Positions 32,789-43,164 are shown, counted from the first letter of the stretch. The stretch is 51,976 nt of DNA from CAYOKT01 sp964404605 (GCA_964404605.1 CAYOKT010000009.1:1-51976), one strand, 5' to 3'. A program made the numbers and translations. The notes: generated from the sequence alone by a model not told the origin.

Positions 32789-34155
32789 GCGCGCGGGCGG
32801 CGAAGAGGACGGCCGGTATCGGCCTGCTGATGGCGGTCGCGGCGGCGGTGCTTCTCGCCGCCGGGTGCGCGAGGCCGCATCCGCAGCCGCCCCGCGCCGG
32901 GGACGCCGTCAACCTCGCCCATCTCGAGCACCTGCAGGAGCGCCTGGAAGTCGAGGGGACGCCGGTGCGGATCGTGCACATCTACTCCGAGGCGCCGGAC
33001 TACCGGTGGGTCGGCGATGAGGACGAGGGGATCGCCTGCGTGGACGACGCCGCCCGGGCCGTCCGGCTCTACATGCGCCGCTACCGGCGCACGGGGGATA
33101 TCGCCCTCCTCGAACCGGCCGGCGAGATGCTGCGCTTCCTCCTGAAAATGCAGGCGGAGGACGGCGAGTTCTACAACTTCATCCGCCCGGGCGGCACGAT
33201 CAACCGCGATCACGAGAACAGCCGGAAATCCTTCGGCTGGTGGACGGCGAGAGGGTTCCGGGCGATCGCCGAGGGGGCGGCGACCCTCCACTTCATCGAA
33301 CCCGAGTTGCAGACCGATGTCATCGCCGCCGGACGGAGAACGATCAAGCGGATGCGGCGTCACGACCCCACCGGCGCCGGGGCGGACCCGGAGATGGGCT
33401 ACGACAATGCGGCGGTGCTCGTCCTTGCCCTCTGCACCTGGCGCGAGGCGTTGGATGATTCCGCCGTGGATTCACTGATCGAACGGTATGTGGACTGGAT
33501 ACAGCGGGGCGTCCTGGGGCCGACGGACCGCTTCCCCTACGAGGTGCACGCCTCGTGGCGCAACCTGTGGCACGCCTGGGGGCAGCTCCAGGTCGAGGCG
33601 CTGGCCCGGGCCGGAAACCTGCTCGGCCGCGAGGACTGGGTCGCCTCCGCGCGGCGGGAGGCGGAGGGTTGGCAGCGCGAGCTGATCGCGCGGGGCGGAC
33701 CGGTGTACTTCGAGTTCACGGGCGGCGACACCGCCCGGGTGCGGAACTACTCCCAGATCGCCTACGACTACAACTGCCTGGTGCAGAATAATGCAGCGCT
33801 CTTCGAGGTGACCGGCGACACCGCCTTCGCCCTTGCCGCGGGCCTGGCGGCGAGCTGGTTCATGGGGAACAACCCGCCCGGGACAGCGATGTACGACCCC
33901 TCCACCGGGCGCTGCTTCGACGGGATCAACGCCCCGCAGGAGGTCAACCGGAACAGCGGCGCGGAATCCACCACCGAAGCATTATTGGCGATGGAGGCGG
34001 TCGCCGGGCTTCCCGTGCCGGCCGGGCTGGTCTCGGCCCGCCGGGTGGAGGGGGCGGTCGGGGATACGGCCCGGTTCGCCCTCGCCGGCGGTGGCGTGGT
34101 GGAGTTGAGGCGGGAGGGGAATCGTTGGACGATCATTCACCGGGAGGCGGAGTAA
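32785..34155 (+). CDS. Lipoprotein with an (alpha/alpha)-toroid, putative six-hairpin glycoside hydrolase
   Basis: 456 aa. Lipobox LAAGC gives Cys28 as the lipidated residue. The body is helical with repeated hairpin patterns: CVDDAARAVRLYMRRYRRTGDIALLEPAGEMLRFLLKMQ, KSFGWWTARGFRAIAEGAATL, AWGQLQVEALARAGNLLG and YNCLVQNNAALFEVTG, as in six-hairpin glycosidases. Acidic candidates include the D-D of CVDDAAR and those near MGYDNAAV. I cannot assign a GH family. The last 60 residues look like a small beta domain. ATG at 32785 overlaps the permease stop. Its place in the importer operon suggests it trims glycans in the periplasm or at the outer membrane. Confidence 0.7.
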   Translation: MSARAAKRTAGIGLLMAVAAAVLLAAGCARPHPQPPRAGDAVNLAHLEHLQERLEVEGTPVRIVHIYSEAPDYRWVGDEDEGIACVDDAARAVRLYMRRYRRTGDIALLEPAGEMLRFLLKMQAEDGEFYNFIRPGGTINRDHENSRKSFGWWTARGFRAIAEGAATLHFIEPELQTDVIAAGRRTIKRMRRHDPTGAGADPEMGYDNAAVLVLALCTWREALDDSAVDSLIERYVDWIQRGVLGPTDRFPYEVHASWRNLWHAWGQLQVEALARAGNLLGREDWVASARREAEGWQRELIARGGPVYFEFTGGDTARVRNYSQIAYDYNCLVQNNAALFEVTGDTAFALAAGLAASWFMGNNPPGTAMYDPSTGRCFDGINAPQEVNRNSGAESTTEALLAMEAVAGLPVPAGLVSARRVEGAVGDTARFALAGGGVVELRREGNRWTIIHREAE

Positions 34156-34284
34156 GGGCCTCCTTGGAGCAGATATTCCTTTTGGGCGCTCGCCGCAAAG
34201 GGATCGGCGGGCAACGAAGCAAGAAAGGGGGAAAGAACCGCACACATCACTCAAAACTTGTAAAAGGTTAGCAAGGAGGAAAGG

Positions 34285-36756
34285 ATGAGTATTGCGATGA
34301 AACGATGGCGCGGCGCCCTGGTGGTCGTACTCTTGCTGGGGCTCATGACCTGTGTCACCTTCGCCCAGACCAACAACATGGTCCGTAATGCGGGCGTCGA
34401 GGACCGGATGCCGTTCTTCTGGTATGTAGGCCAGACGGGCGGAACGATGAGCTGGTCCACCGCACAGGTTTACGACGGCGAGTATTCGCTGAAGATCAAC
34501 AAACCCTCCACGGGTGCCGCCGCGAGCTGGATCACCGGCAACCAGGCGGACACCTACTGGAACAGCATGCAGGATGTCCTCTACGACATCGGCGGCTTCA
34601 TCTACCTCGACGGCGTGACGGCTTCCGCCACCGAGGGGGAGCGCGTCGGCCTGCTCTGGACCTTCCTGGATGACGGCGGCAGCGATATCGCCGGCCCCAT
34701 CTTCCTCGCCGCCGATGCGGGCGCGAGCGGGTGGCAGGAGGTGTCCGACCAGGTGCTGCTGACCAGCGTGCCGGCGGAAGTGTACTGCGAGGCGATCATG
34801 GAATCCGGCGCCACGGGAACAGTCTACTTCGACTTCTTCTCCCTCGGCTCGGATCCATGGACCGCGGGCTTCTTCGGCAACAGCGCCGAAACGCCGCGCG
34901 GCTGGATGAACTGGACCTCCGGCGATCTCATCGGCTACGCGAACACCACCGATGCCGAAGCGTACAGCGGTGACTATTCCGCCAAGCTGATGGAGAACGA
35001 CACCGAGTCCGACGAGATGGTCTTCTACGCCACACCCGTGCCGGCGGAGCCGGAAACGGATTACCTGATCGGTGTGTACGTCAAGACGGACGGCATGAAC
35101 ACGGACGCCGGGTACTATCCCACGGGCGTGACCACCGACCGTCTCGACGATCGCGCGTGCCTCAACTTCTTCTACCACACCGGCGACATCTCCCACTCCT
35201 GGTCGCTGACCGGCGGGGACCAGTTCATCAACTTCGACCAGCGCGAGGCTGATGTGGATTGGCGCATGTATTGGGCCATCTCGCGCTCCCCGAGCGATGC
35301 GACCGGCGTCTCGCTGCGCGCACGCTTCAACCCGGATGTGACCGGTACGGCTTACTACGATGACTTCTTCATCTACAAGCTGATTCCCGGCGACAACCTG
35401 GTGACGAACAACGACCTCGAGACGGAAGCCCCGTTCTTCTGGTCGGAGAACCAGACGGGCGGCGACCTGATCTGGGCGACGGATGAGGCCCATGACGGGA
35501 CGCACTCGCTGAAGATCTCGAAGACCGGCACCGGCACCGCCGCAAGCTGGATCACCGGAAACCAGGCGACCACCTACTGGAACAACATGCAGGATGTTCT
35601 CTACGACATCGGCGGCTGGGTGAAGGTGAACCTCACCACCGGCAGCACGACGGAGGGTGAACGTACCGGCCTGCTCTGGACCTTCAAGGATGCCGGCGGC
35701 GCCGACATCGCCGGTCCCATCTTCCTCGCCGCCGATCCGGGTGTCACCGACTGGCAGGAACTCACCGACCAGGTGCTGCTGACCTCCGTGCCCGCTGAAG
35801 TCAAGGTCGAAGCGATCATGGAGGAGAACGCCACCGGTGAAGCGTGGTTCGATGACTTCACCCTCGGATCGGATCCCTGGACGGCGGGCTTCTTCGGCCA
35901 GAGCGCGGAGACGGTGGACGGCTGGATGCACTGGTCCTCGGGCGACCTCGTCGGCTACGCCGAGGTGGAGGATGTCGGGACCGATGCACATTCCGGCACC
36001 CACGTCGTGGTGATGAACGAGGAGGACACCGAGACCGATGAGATGGTTTACTACTCGGTGCCGGTCCCGGTCACCCCGGGCGCCTGGTACGAGTTCAGCG
36101 TCTGGGTGAAGGTCATCACCACCTCTTCGGTCGATGACTCCTACTACACCTCCGCTGTCATCGGAGACCGTCTCGATGATCGCGCCGCCCTGAACTTCTT
36201 CTTCCATACGGGCGACATCGAGAATTCCTGGTCACTGACCGGCGGAGACCAGTTCATCCACTTCGACCAGCGTACCGCGACGTCGGACGGCTGGGTCTGG
36301 TACCGCGCCGTCGCGTTGGCACCGGATGACGCCAACGGCGCTTCGCTGCGTGCGCGGTTTAACCCGGAATTCGTCGGCGAGGTCTGGTATGACGACTTCA
36401 TCATCCGCGAAGCGGAGATCGGTGAAGTCAGCGTGCCGGAAGGCCCGTCCGACGGTTCGGAAATGGTGGCTCTGCCCAACACGATCGAACTCGCGCAGAA
36501 CTACCCCAACCCGTTCAACTCGACCACCGAGATCCGGTATGCGCTTCCGGCTCCCGGTCATGTGAGTCTCGACGTCTTCGACCTGCTCGGTCGGCATGTC
36601 GCCACCCTCGTGGACGGCGTGCAGACCGCCGGGCGTCACACGGCGAGCTTCTCGACGGCCGGGGAGAACGGCCTCGACCTCACCAGCGGCGTGTACTTCT
36701 ACCGCCTGACCACTCCGCAGGGTGAAGCCGTGCGCAAGATGATCTTCCTCAAGTAA
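34285..36756 (+). CDS. Secreted duplicated carbohydrate-binding-like protein with T9SS sorting domain
   Basis: 823 aa. Signal peptide ends near TCVTFAQ. Two tandem repeats of about 350 residues follow (about 33-365 and 372-715). Each opens with the same element (PFFW...QTGG...SLKI...AASWITGNQA) and each includes SLTGGDQFI and SLRARFNP. The beta-rich pattern with D/N-rich ends resembles CBM4/9-like modules; no catalytic motif is visible. The C-terminal domain has AQNYPNPFNSTTEIRYALP and FDLLGRHVATLV and ends KMIFLK, a sorting signal. A strong Shine-Dalgarno sequence (aaggagg) precedes ATG 34285 after a 129-base leader. Likely binds glycan at the cell surface for the neighbouring transport system. 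Confidence 0.85.
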   Translation: MSIAMKRWRGALVVVLLLGLMTCVTFAQTNNMVRNAGVEDRMPFFWYVGQTGGTMSWSTAQVYDGEYSLKINKPSTGAAASWITGNQADTYWNSMQDVLYDIGGFIYLDGVTASATEGERVGLLWTFLDDGGSDIAGPIFLAADAGASGWQEVSDQVLLTSVPAEVYCEAIMESGATGTVYFDFFSLGSDPWTAGFFGNSAETPRGWMNWTSGDLIGYANTTDAEAYSGDYSAKLMENDTESDEMVFYATPVPAEPETDYLIGVYVKTDGMNTDAGYYPTGVTTDRLDDRACLNFFYHTGDISHSWSLTGGDQFINFDQREADVDWRMYWAISRSPSDATGVSLRARFNPDVTGTAYYDDFFIYKLIPGDNLVTNNDLETEAPFFWSENQTGGDLIWATDEAHDGTHSLKISKTGTGTAASWITGNQATTYWNNMQDVLYDIGGWVKVNLTTGSTTEGERTGLLWTFKDAGGADIAGPIFLAADPGVTDWQELTDQVLLTSVPAEVKVEAIMEENATGEAWFDDFTLGSDPWTAGFFGQSAETVDGWMHWSSGDLVGYAEVEDVGTDAHSGTHVVVMNEEDTETDEMVYYSVPVPVTPGAWYEFSVWVKVITTSSVDDSYYTSAVIGDRLDDRAALNFFFHTGDIENSWSLTGGDQFIHFDQRTATSDGWVWYRAVALAPDDANGASLRARFNPEFVGEVWYDDFIIREAEIGEVSVPEGPSDGSEMVALPNTIELAQNYPNPFNSTTEIRYALPAPGHVSLDVFDLLGRHVATLVDGVQTAGRHTASFSTAGENGLDLTSGVYFYRLTTPQGEAVRKMIFLK

Positions 36757-36777
36757 CCACCCCTCTCTCTTGCCCCT

Positions 36778-36803
36778 GGCGGGAGGGCTTCGGCCCTCCC
36801 GCC
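36778..36803 (+). terminator. Intrinsic terminator-like hairpin with TTCG loop
   Basis: ggcgggagggc pairs perfectly with gccctcccgcc around a TTCG tetraloop, followed by gggtgttt. It lies 22 bases after the stop of the duplicated binding protein and before the TonB receptor gene. Confidence 0.7.
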
Positions 36804-36874
36804 GGGTGTTTGAGATGAACGCCGGAACGGTCCGGGCGAAAAGGTCCCCGGCGGGGTTGGCCAGGGAGGTGGCG

Positions 36875-39760
36875 ATGAAAAGGCGAAAGATGAAGCGTGT
36901 TCTGCTGACGGCGCTCATGGTGGTTCTGGCGGCGGGTACGGCGCGCGCGGGTACGACGGGGAAACTTGTCGGGAAGGTGGTGGATGCGAACACGGGTCAA
37001 CCTCTCGTCGGAGCGAACGTGGTCCTCGAGGGAACCTACCGCGGCTCGGCCACCGACCTCGACGGCGAGTACATGATCTTCAACCTTCCCCCCGGGCGGT
37101 ACACCGTGACCGCCAGTGTCATCGGGTACCAGAACGCGACTTTCGAGAACGTCGGCGTCAATATCGACCGCACCACCACGCTCGATTTCAAGCTGAACCC
37201 GACGGTGATGCAGGCCGCCGAGGCGATCGTGATCCTCGCCAAGAAACCGGTCGTCAAGAGGGACCTGACGAGCACGGAGTCGATGGTCTCCGACGAGCAG
37301 CTCCAGATGACCCCGGTGGACAACCTCGGCGATGCCGTCCAGCTCCAGGCGGGGGTGGTCAAGGGGCACTTCCGCGGCGGGCGGAGTAACGAGGTCGCCT
37401 ACATGATCGACGGCGTCATCGTCTCCGACCCGTACACCAAGAACGACCCCCTCGGGCGCACCACCTCGAACCAGGTGGAACTCGCCGCCATCCAGGAGAT
37501 CCAGGTGATCAGCGGCACGTTCAACGCCGAGTACGGCCAGGCGATGAGCGGCATCATCAACGTGGTCACCAAGGAGGGTGACGCCGACAAGTTCCACGGC
37601 GAGCTCTCGGTGGGGCTGGGCGACTATGTCTCCGGCCGGTCGCTGGATCTCGGTGAATATCAGCCGCCCCCGGACCGTGAAACGTACGCCGAAGACCTCA
37701 ACCCGATGGACCTGCAGGACTACCAGGCGAGCTTCTCCGGTCCCATCCCCTTCAGCGGCGGCCGGACGACGTTCTTCACCTCGGGACGAATCCTGAAGGA
37801 CCACGGCCGGGTTTACGGCCAGCGCATCTTCACCCCGCAGGATTCCTCGGATTTCAGCTCGCAGAACCCGGCGAACTGGTACATCGAGCAGAGCGGCGAC
37901 GGGGAGGTGGTTCCCCTCGATCCCTTCCAGAAGTGGTCGATGCAGGCAAAGCTGACCCACCATTTCACGCCGACACTGAAGCTGTCCTACTCGATCCTCG
38001 CCGATCACATGAAGTACCGCGACCTGGAGAACCGGCTGGATGACCCCTTCGAAGACGCCCGCCGGTTCAAGTACGATCCGGATGGGTTGTACTGGAAGTT
38101 CCGGGACGGCCGGAATCACATCCTGACGGTGAACCAGACGCTGGGCAGGAACACCTTCTACAATCTGAGCGCCAGCTTCACGAAAAGCACGATGAAGTAC
38201 TATGTGCACGAAGACCCGTTCGACCCGGATTATGTGACCCAGGACCGCCTCGCCGATGCCCAGAACTTCGCCTTCTACACCGGCGGCCAGGGGATGTGGC
38301 ACCATGAGCGCGAAACCCGCAAGGCGGGGCTGAAGCTCGACGTCACCCACCAGGCGAACAAGCGCCACCAGCTCAAGGGCGGGTTCGACATCGGGCAGTA
38401 CCTGTTGCGGATGAAGGAATTCCAGCTCATGTGGGACGACGATCTCGGCCGGATCACGATCAACCCGCTGGGGGCCTGGAACCACCAGGCCTACCCGGAT
38501 CGCGAGGCGTCCAGTCCCTTCGGCGGTTTCCCGTTCGAGGGACCGGGCCACCGGCCCACCCAGATCGCCGCCTACCTGCAGGACAAGATGGAATATGATT
38601 TCATGGTGGTGAACTTCGGCGTCCGTTTCGACTATTTCCACCCGGACGGGGTCGTTCCCGAGGACCTGCGCGACCCGGCCAACGACCGTTTCGCTTACTA
38701 TGACGCCGAGCTGGACACCGTCGTCCAGGGCCTTGACCCGGTTTCGCCGGTCGCCGATCCCACCAGCGCCGACCCGGCGCAGCGGTACAACCGCTGGCAT
38801 TCCAAGTACCGGGAGGCGAAGGCGGTGACCCAGTTCTCCCCCCGCATCGGGATCGCCTTCCCGGTCACGGACCGCGGGGTGATCCACTTCTCCTACGGCC
38901 ATTTCTTCCAGATCCCGCCCTTCCAGTACCTCTACTACAACCCGGAGTTCACCGTGCGCGGCGGGGTGAAGCAGAGCATCATCGGGAACGCCGAACTCAA
39001 GCCCGAGCAGACGGTGATGTACGAGGTCGGCCTTTCCCAGGAGCTGATGCCCGGCGTCGCGGTCAACGCCACCGGGTTCTACAAGGATGTGCGGAACCTG
39101 CTCGGCACGGAGATCCAGAAGACCTACGCCCAGGAGCAGTACGCGCGCTATGTCAACCGCGATTACGGCAACGTCCGGGGTATCACCGTCGCGCTGGACA
39201 AGCGGCTGGAAAACTATTACGGGATAGGCATCGATTACACCTTCCAGGTGGCGGAGGGAAACGCCTCCGACCCCAACCAGGTCTACATCTACAACCAGTC
39301 CGATCCGCCCCAGGAGCCGGAGAAGAAGGTCCGGCCCCTCGACTGGGACCAGACGCACACGGTCAACGCGACGATCACCATCGGAGAACCTTCCCAGTGG
39401 AGCGTGGGCCTCATCGGGCGGATGGGCAGCGGGCTGCCCTACACCTCCACGCCGTTTCTCGGCGTGCCGGGCGAGCTGAACGATGAGCGAAGGCCCACGC
39501 AGTACAACGTGGACCTGAAAGCCTACCGGACGTTCCGCTGGGCCGGGCTCCGCGCGACGGCGACCCTCTGGGTTTACAACCTGTTCGACATCCGGAACGA
39601 GAACGACGTCTGGAAGGATACCGGCCGGGCCACCTACACCCTTGAGCAGACCCGGCTGGCGAGCGTCCGCGGGTACAACACGCTGGATGATTACTTCTCG
39701 CGGCCGGAGTGGTTCAACGCGCCGCGGCAGGTGAAGATCACGCTGAGCTTCGGGTTCTGA
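36875..39760 (+). CDS. TonB-dependent receptor with carboxypeptidase-regulatory-like N-terminal domain
   Basis: 961 aa. Signal peptide ends near TARAG. Residues about 27-110 are a carboxypeptidase-regulatory-like domain (KLVGKVVDANTGQPLVGANVV, DLDGEYMIFNLPPG, YTVTASVIGY). The plug follows with RGGRSNEVAYMIDGVIVSDP and INVVTKEG, then a 22-strand-type barrel ending VKITLSFGF. No SusD gene is adjacent. The substrate is probably a glycan or glycan-bound ligand, from context. ATG 36875 is chosen because ccagggaggtggcg precedes it; earlier in-frame starts lie in the leader. It is followed after 8 bases by the large secreted protein and then the PorV-like gene, a three-gene operon. Confidence 0.93.
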   Translation: MKRRKMKRVLLTALMVVLAAGTARAGTTGKLVGKVVDANTGQPLVGANVVLEGTYRGSATDLDGEYMIFNLPPGRYTVTASVIGYQNATFENVGVNIDRTTTLDFKLNPTVMQAAEAIVILAKKPVVKRDLTSTESMVSDEQLQMTPVDNLGDAVQLQAGVVKGHFRGGRSNEVAYMIDGVIVSDPYTKNDPLGRTTSNQVELAAIQEIQVISGTFNAEYGQAMSGIINVVTKEGDADKFHGELSVGLGDYVSGRSLDLGEYQPPPDRETYAEDLNPMDLQDYQASFSGPIPFSGGRTTFFTSGRILKDHGRVYGQRIFTPQDSSDFSSQNPANWYIEQSGDGEVVPLDPFQKWSMQAKLTHHFTPTLKLSYSILADHMKYRDLENRLDDPFEDARRFKYDPDGLYWKFRDGRNHILTVNQTLGRNTFYNLSASFTKSTMKYYVHEDPFDPDYVTQDRLADAQNFAFYTGGQGMWHHERETRKAGLKLDVTHQANKRHQLKGGFDIGQYLLRMKEFQLMWDDDLGRITINPLGAWNHQAYPDREASSPFGGFPFEGPGHRPTQIAAYLQDKMEYDFMVVNFGVRFDYFHPDGVVPEDLRDPANDRFAYYDAELDTVVQGLDPVSPVADPTSADPAQRYNRWHSKYREAKAVTQFSPRIGIAFPVTDRGVIHFSYGHFFQIPPFQYLYYNPEFTVRGGVKQSIIGNAELKPEQTVMYEVGLSQELMPGVAVNATGFYKDVRNLLGTEIQKTYAQEQYARYVNRDYGNVRGITVALDKRLENYYGIGIDYTFQVAEGNASDPNQVYIYNQSDPPQEPEKKVRPLDWDQTHTVNATITIGEPSQWSVGLIGRMGSGLPYTSTPFLGVPGELNDERRPTQYNVDLKAYRTFRWAGLRATATLWVYNLFDIRNENDVWKDTGRATYTLEQTRLASVRGYNTLDDYFSRPEWFNAPRQVKITLSFGF

Positions 39761-39768
39761 GGGGGGGC

Positions 39769-42700
39769 ATGAGGATGAAAACGAGAAACCTGTTTCTCCT
39801 GATCGTGGGTTTCCTGCTCGCGCTGCAGGCCGCAGCCGCCCTCGCCGCGGGACCTTACGGAAATTATATCTACCGCAAGCGCGGCATCATGGACGGTAAC
39901 CTGGTGGTCACCGAGTTCTTCAACTACGGGATGATCGCCAAATGGCCGAACCAGCCGGGAGGCGTCTGGCCCAAGGGGACCAACCACTCCTATGTCGACG
40001 GCGTCGCGCTGATCGTCATCGGCTCCGCCTTGGACGAGGATGGGAACCGGATCCACCCGATGTCAACCATGTACCGCGAGGACATGGGAAACGACTTCGA
40101 CCCGGAGACAGGCCGCCCCTGGGGCTGGGAGCCGCTGCCCGGCTACGCCAACCCCAACCAGGACGAACCGGCGATGAGCGACAACCCGGACTCCTGGCCC
40201 TTCTATTGGCCGGACCGGGATGCCTCCTGGGCGGGATTCTGGAACGGCTACTTCGGCAAGGGGGTCAAGAACGCCGACCTGGAGACCTACTTCGTGATGG
40301 ACGACTCGGACGACAAGGAATTCGCTTTCTACCCGGACAGCACCGACACTCTCCGCAGGGGGATGGCGCTGCAGGTCGCGGTGCGCGGTTTCCAGTGGAG
40401 CCAGGTGCTGGCGGAGGATTGCATCTTCTGGCACTACGACATCAAGAACCTGGGTACGACGGACTACGATTCCATGTCCTTCGGAATGCTCATCGACTGG
40501 GGGCTGGGGGGGACGAACAACTCGGCGGATGACGCCGGCCGGTTCGACACACGCCTCGACATCGCCTACGCCTGGGACCTGGACGGGATGGGCGATTACG
40601 GCTGGCGTCCGGTGGGCTACGCCGGTTTCGCCTTCCTCGAATCCCCCGGCATCTCGGTCGATGGGATCGACAACGACGAGGACGGTCTCGTCGATGAACG
40701 CCGGGACAGCGGGCCCGGGGAGTACGTCTTCGGGTCCGTCGGCATCTACGACGAGGACAAGTGGCACTGGTCCGGCGACGAGGACGGCGACTGGGACGCC
40801 TTCACCGACCGGAACGGCAACGGTGTCCGGGACCCGGACGAGCCGCTGAACGATGACCTCGGGCGCGACGGCATCGGCCCCGTTGACGATGGCTACTTCG
40901 GGCCGGATGCCGGCGAGGGGGACGGCATGCCCACCTTCGGCGAACCCGACTTCGACGCCCTCGACAAGGACGAATCCGACCAGATCGGGCTCACCGCCTT
41001 CCACATCTTCCCCCTGCACCAGTACGCCCTGCACAACGAAGAGGAGAACTGGGAGCTGTCGAAGGAGCTGGTCGACCCGACGGATGACCAGTTACAGAGC
41101 GGGGTCAACCTCGGGATGATGTTCTTCTCCGGGACCTTCCCCCTCGAGACCCAGCTGCAGGAGCGGTTCTCGATGTCGCTGCTCTTCGGCAACGACCTCG
41201 ATGACCTCACCCGCAACAAGGAGACGGTGCAGGCGATCTACAACGCGAACTACAACTTCGCCCAGCCGCCGCGCAAGCCGACACTGCAAGCGGTGGCCGG
41301 GGACGGCCGGGTGGTCCTCTACTGGGATGAAACCGCCGAGAATTCCTACGACCGCTTCCTGCAGGAGTATGACTTCGAGGGATACCGTGTCTACCGCTCC
41401 ACCGATCCCAGCTTCATCGACACCAGGCTGATCACGGATGCCTACGGCAACATCACCTTCCGCAAGCCGCTGGAGCAGTACGACCTCCGCGACGGCCGAA
41501 CGGGTCCGCACCCGGTGAGTGTCTTCGGGGCGCACTTCGACCTGGGTACCGACACCGGACTGCGGCACACCTTCATCGACACCACGGTGACCAACGGGTT
41601 CACCTACTACTACGCCGTCGTCTCCTACGATTACGGCAAGATCTCGGGGGAGACGATCGTCGACACCCTGGTGGTGATCAACCCGGACGGCACCCTCCGC
41701 GACAGCCTGATCTACTACTTCGTGCCGCGGCTGGACGAGAACGGCAACATCACCGGCATCCCGCCTTCGGAGTGCACCAGCACGATCATCGGCGATGTCG
41801 GCGGGAATGTGCAGCTCGACATCAACACCGCGGCGGTCACCCCGGACGCCCCGGCGGCGGGATACATCCGGCCGGAGCTGAAGGGCGGGCTGCGCCACAC
41901 GGCAGGCGAAGCGACCGGCGACATCGATATCAATATCCTCTTCCCGGACAGCCTGGTGGACGGCCGGACCTACCTGCTGAATTTCCTCCCGGCGGAAACC
42001 TACCAGGGCCTGCTCCCGTTCGCCCGCAGCTTCGTGCTGATCGACTCGGCGGGTGGGGATACCATTTTCCGCGGTGATTCACTCCTCTTCGGCTACTGGG
42101 GGCCGTTCGAGGACGGCGACCCCACGTTCTGGCAGAGCACCCAGCGGCGGGCCTGGTTCTTCAAGCCCGACCCCGATTCCACCATCTTCTGGCACCAGGT
42201 GGATGTCCTCGTCGAAACCCCGCTGATCGATGGGATGACGATCACCATGAAGTCCGATCTCATCGATTACGCGACCCAGGAGGACCTGGGCATCGACAGC
42301 GTCTACTGGGTCGGTTCGATGACCACCAACTATTCCAGCGATATCCGCATCCTGCCGGAGCTGGACCGGATCTCGCTGAAGGTCCCCTTCAACTTCGAGG
42401 TGCGCTGGGTGGACGAGGACACGGTGCTCACCCAGCGGCTGTTCGGCGGGGCCTACGATTCCATGCGGGTCAACTTCATGGTCTGGAACACGACCCTCGA
42501 CGAGCAGGTGCCCTTCGGCTACCGGCCCGAGTACTTCCTCGCTGATGAGGACGGCGACGGCGAGCCGGACGATACCCTCCTCTACGACTTCACCATCCTG
42601 CCCATCGTGGACCTGGACGCGCCGATCTTCACCTGGGCGTTCAAGTTCTTCGCGCCGCCGGAGGCGATCGATACGACCATCGTCGGCCTCGACACGACCT

Positions 42701-43155
42701 ACACCATCAACCATGTCGAAAGGTTGCCCGCGCCCGGCGAGGTGTTGAGGCTGAAGGTCCCGATTCCCTTCGGGGAGAACGATTCCTACGCCTTCACCGT
42801 GGGCGGCCCCGGCTACGACAAGACCCTCGCCAAGCAGGACTTGGACCGCATCGCCGTCGTGCCGAACCCCTATGTCGCCGCCGTGGAGTGGGAGCCGCGG
42901 GTCAGCTACACCACCGGACGCGGACCGAGGAAGATCGACTTCATCCACCTTCCGGCGCGATGTACGATTCGCATCTACACCCTCAGCGGCTTCCTTGTGA
43001 AGACGCTGGAGCACAACACGGTGTTGGAGGACGGGTCGGAATCCTGGAACCTCGTCTCGAAGGATGGGATGGATATCGCCTACGGGGTTTACATCTACCA
43101 TGTGGACGCGCCCGGCATCGGTGAACACATCGGAAAGTTCGCCGTCATCAAGTAG
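39769..43155 (+). CDS. Large secreted protein with variant C-terminal sorting domain
   Basis: 1128 aa. Signal peptide (LFLLIVGFLLALQAAAALA), then a large beta-rich region. The middle has Asp-rich calcium-binding-type repeats (DNDEDGLVDERRDSG, DRNGNGVRDPDEP, GDGMPTFGEPDFDAL). A fibronectin-III-like module is seen near 510-650 (PTLQAVAGDGRVVLYWDE, YEGYRVYRSTDPS-like). The C-terminus begins IAVVPNPYVAAVEWEP and ends YGVYIYHVDAP...GKFAVIK, a VPNPY variant of the sorting domain. No enzyme motif recognised. It lies between a TonB receptor (8-base gap) and a PorV-like gene (9-base gap) and is presumably a surface partner of that receptor. ATG at 39769 follows a G-run; 39775 is an alternative. Confidence 0.85.
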   Translation: MRMKTRNLFLLIVGFLLALQAAAALAAGPYGNYIYRKRGIMDGNLVVTEFFNYGMIAKWPNQPGGVWPKGTNHSYVDGVALIVIGSALDEDGNRIHPMSTMYREDMGNDFDPETGRPWGWEPLPGYANPNQDEPAMSDNPDSWPFYWPDRDASWAGFWNGYFGKGVKNADLETYFVMDDSDDKEFAFYPDSTDTLRRGMALQVAVRGFQWSQVLAEDCIFWHYDIKNLGTTDYDSMSFGMLIDWGLGGTNNSADDAGRFDTRLDIAYAWDLDGMGDYGWRPVGYAGFAFLESPGISVDGIDNDEDGLVDERRDSGPGEYVFGSVGIYDEDKWHWSGDEDGDWDAFTDRNGNGVRDPDEPLNDDLGRDGIGPVDDGYFGPDAGEGDGMPTFGEPDFDALDKDESDQIGLTAFHIFPLHQYALHNEEENWELSKELVDPTDDQLQSGVNLGMMFFSGTFPLETQLQERFSMSLLFGNDLDDLTRNKETVQAIYNANYNFAQPPRKPTLQAVAGDGRVVLYWDETAENSYDRFLQEYDFEGYRVYRSTDPSFIDTRLITDAYGNITFRKPLEQYDLRDGRTGPHPVSVFGAHFDLGTDTGLRHTFIDTTVTNGFTYYYAVVSYDYGKISGETIVDTLVVINPDGTLRDSLIYYFVPRLDENGNITGIPPSECTSTIIGDVGGNVQLDINTAAVTPDAPAAGYIRPELKGGLRHTAGEATGDIDINILFPDSLVDGRTYLLNFLPAETYQGLLPFARSFVLIDSAGGDTIFRGDSLLFGYWGPFEDGDPTFWQSTQRRAWFFKPDPDSTIFWHQVDVLVETPLIDGMTITMKSDLIDYATQEDLGIDSVYWVGSMTTNYSSDIRILPELDRISLKVPFNFEVRWVDEDTVLTQRLFGGAYDSMRVNFMVWNTTLDEQVPFGYRPEYFLADEDGDGEPDDTLLYDFTILPIVDLDAPIFTWAFKFFAPPEAIDTTIVGLDTTYTINHVERLPAPGEVLRLKVPIPFGENDSYAFTVGGPGYDKTLAKQDLDRIAVVPNPYVAAVEWEPRVSYTTGRGPRKIDFIHLPARCTIRIYTLSGFLVKTLEHNTVLEDGSESWNLVSKDGMDIAYGVYIYHVDAPGIGEHIGKFAVIK

Positions 43156-43164
43156 GAGGGTACC

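Noticed and set aside
36749..39358. Very long open frame on the minus strand opposite the TonB receptor
   Set aside because: It mirrors the real gene in GC-rich DNA and encodes a His/Val/Arg/Gly-rich composition without domains; the plus-strand gene has a clear receptor architecture.
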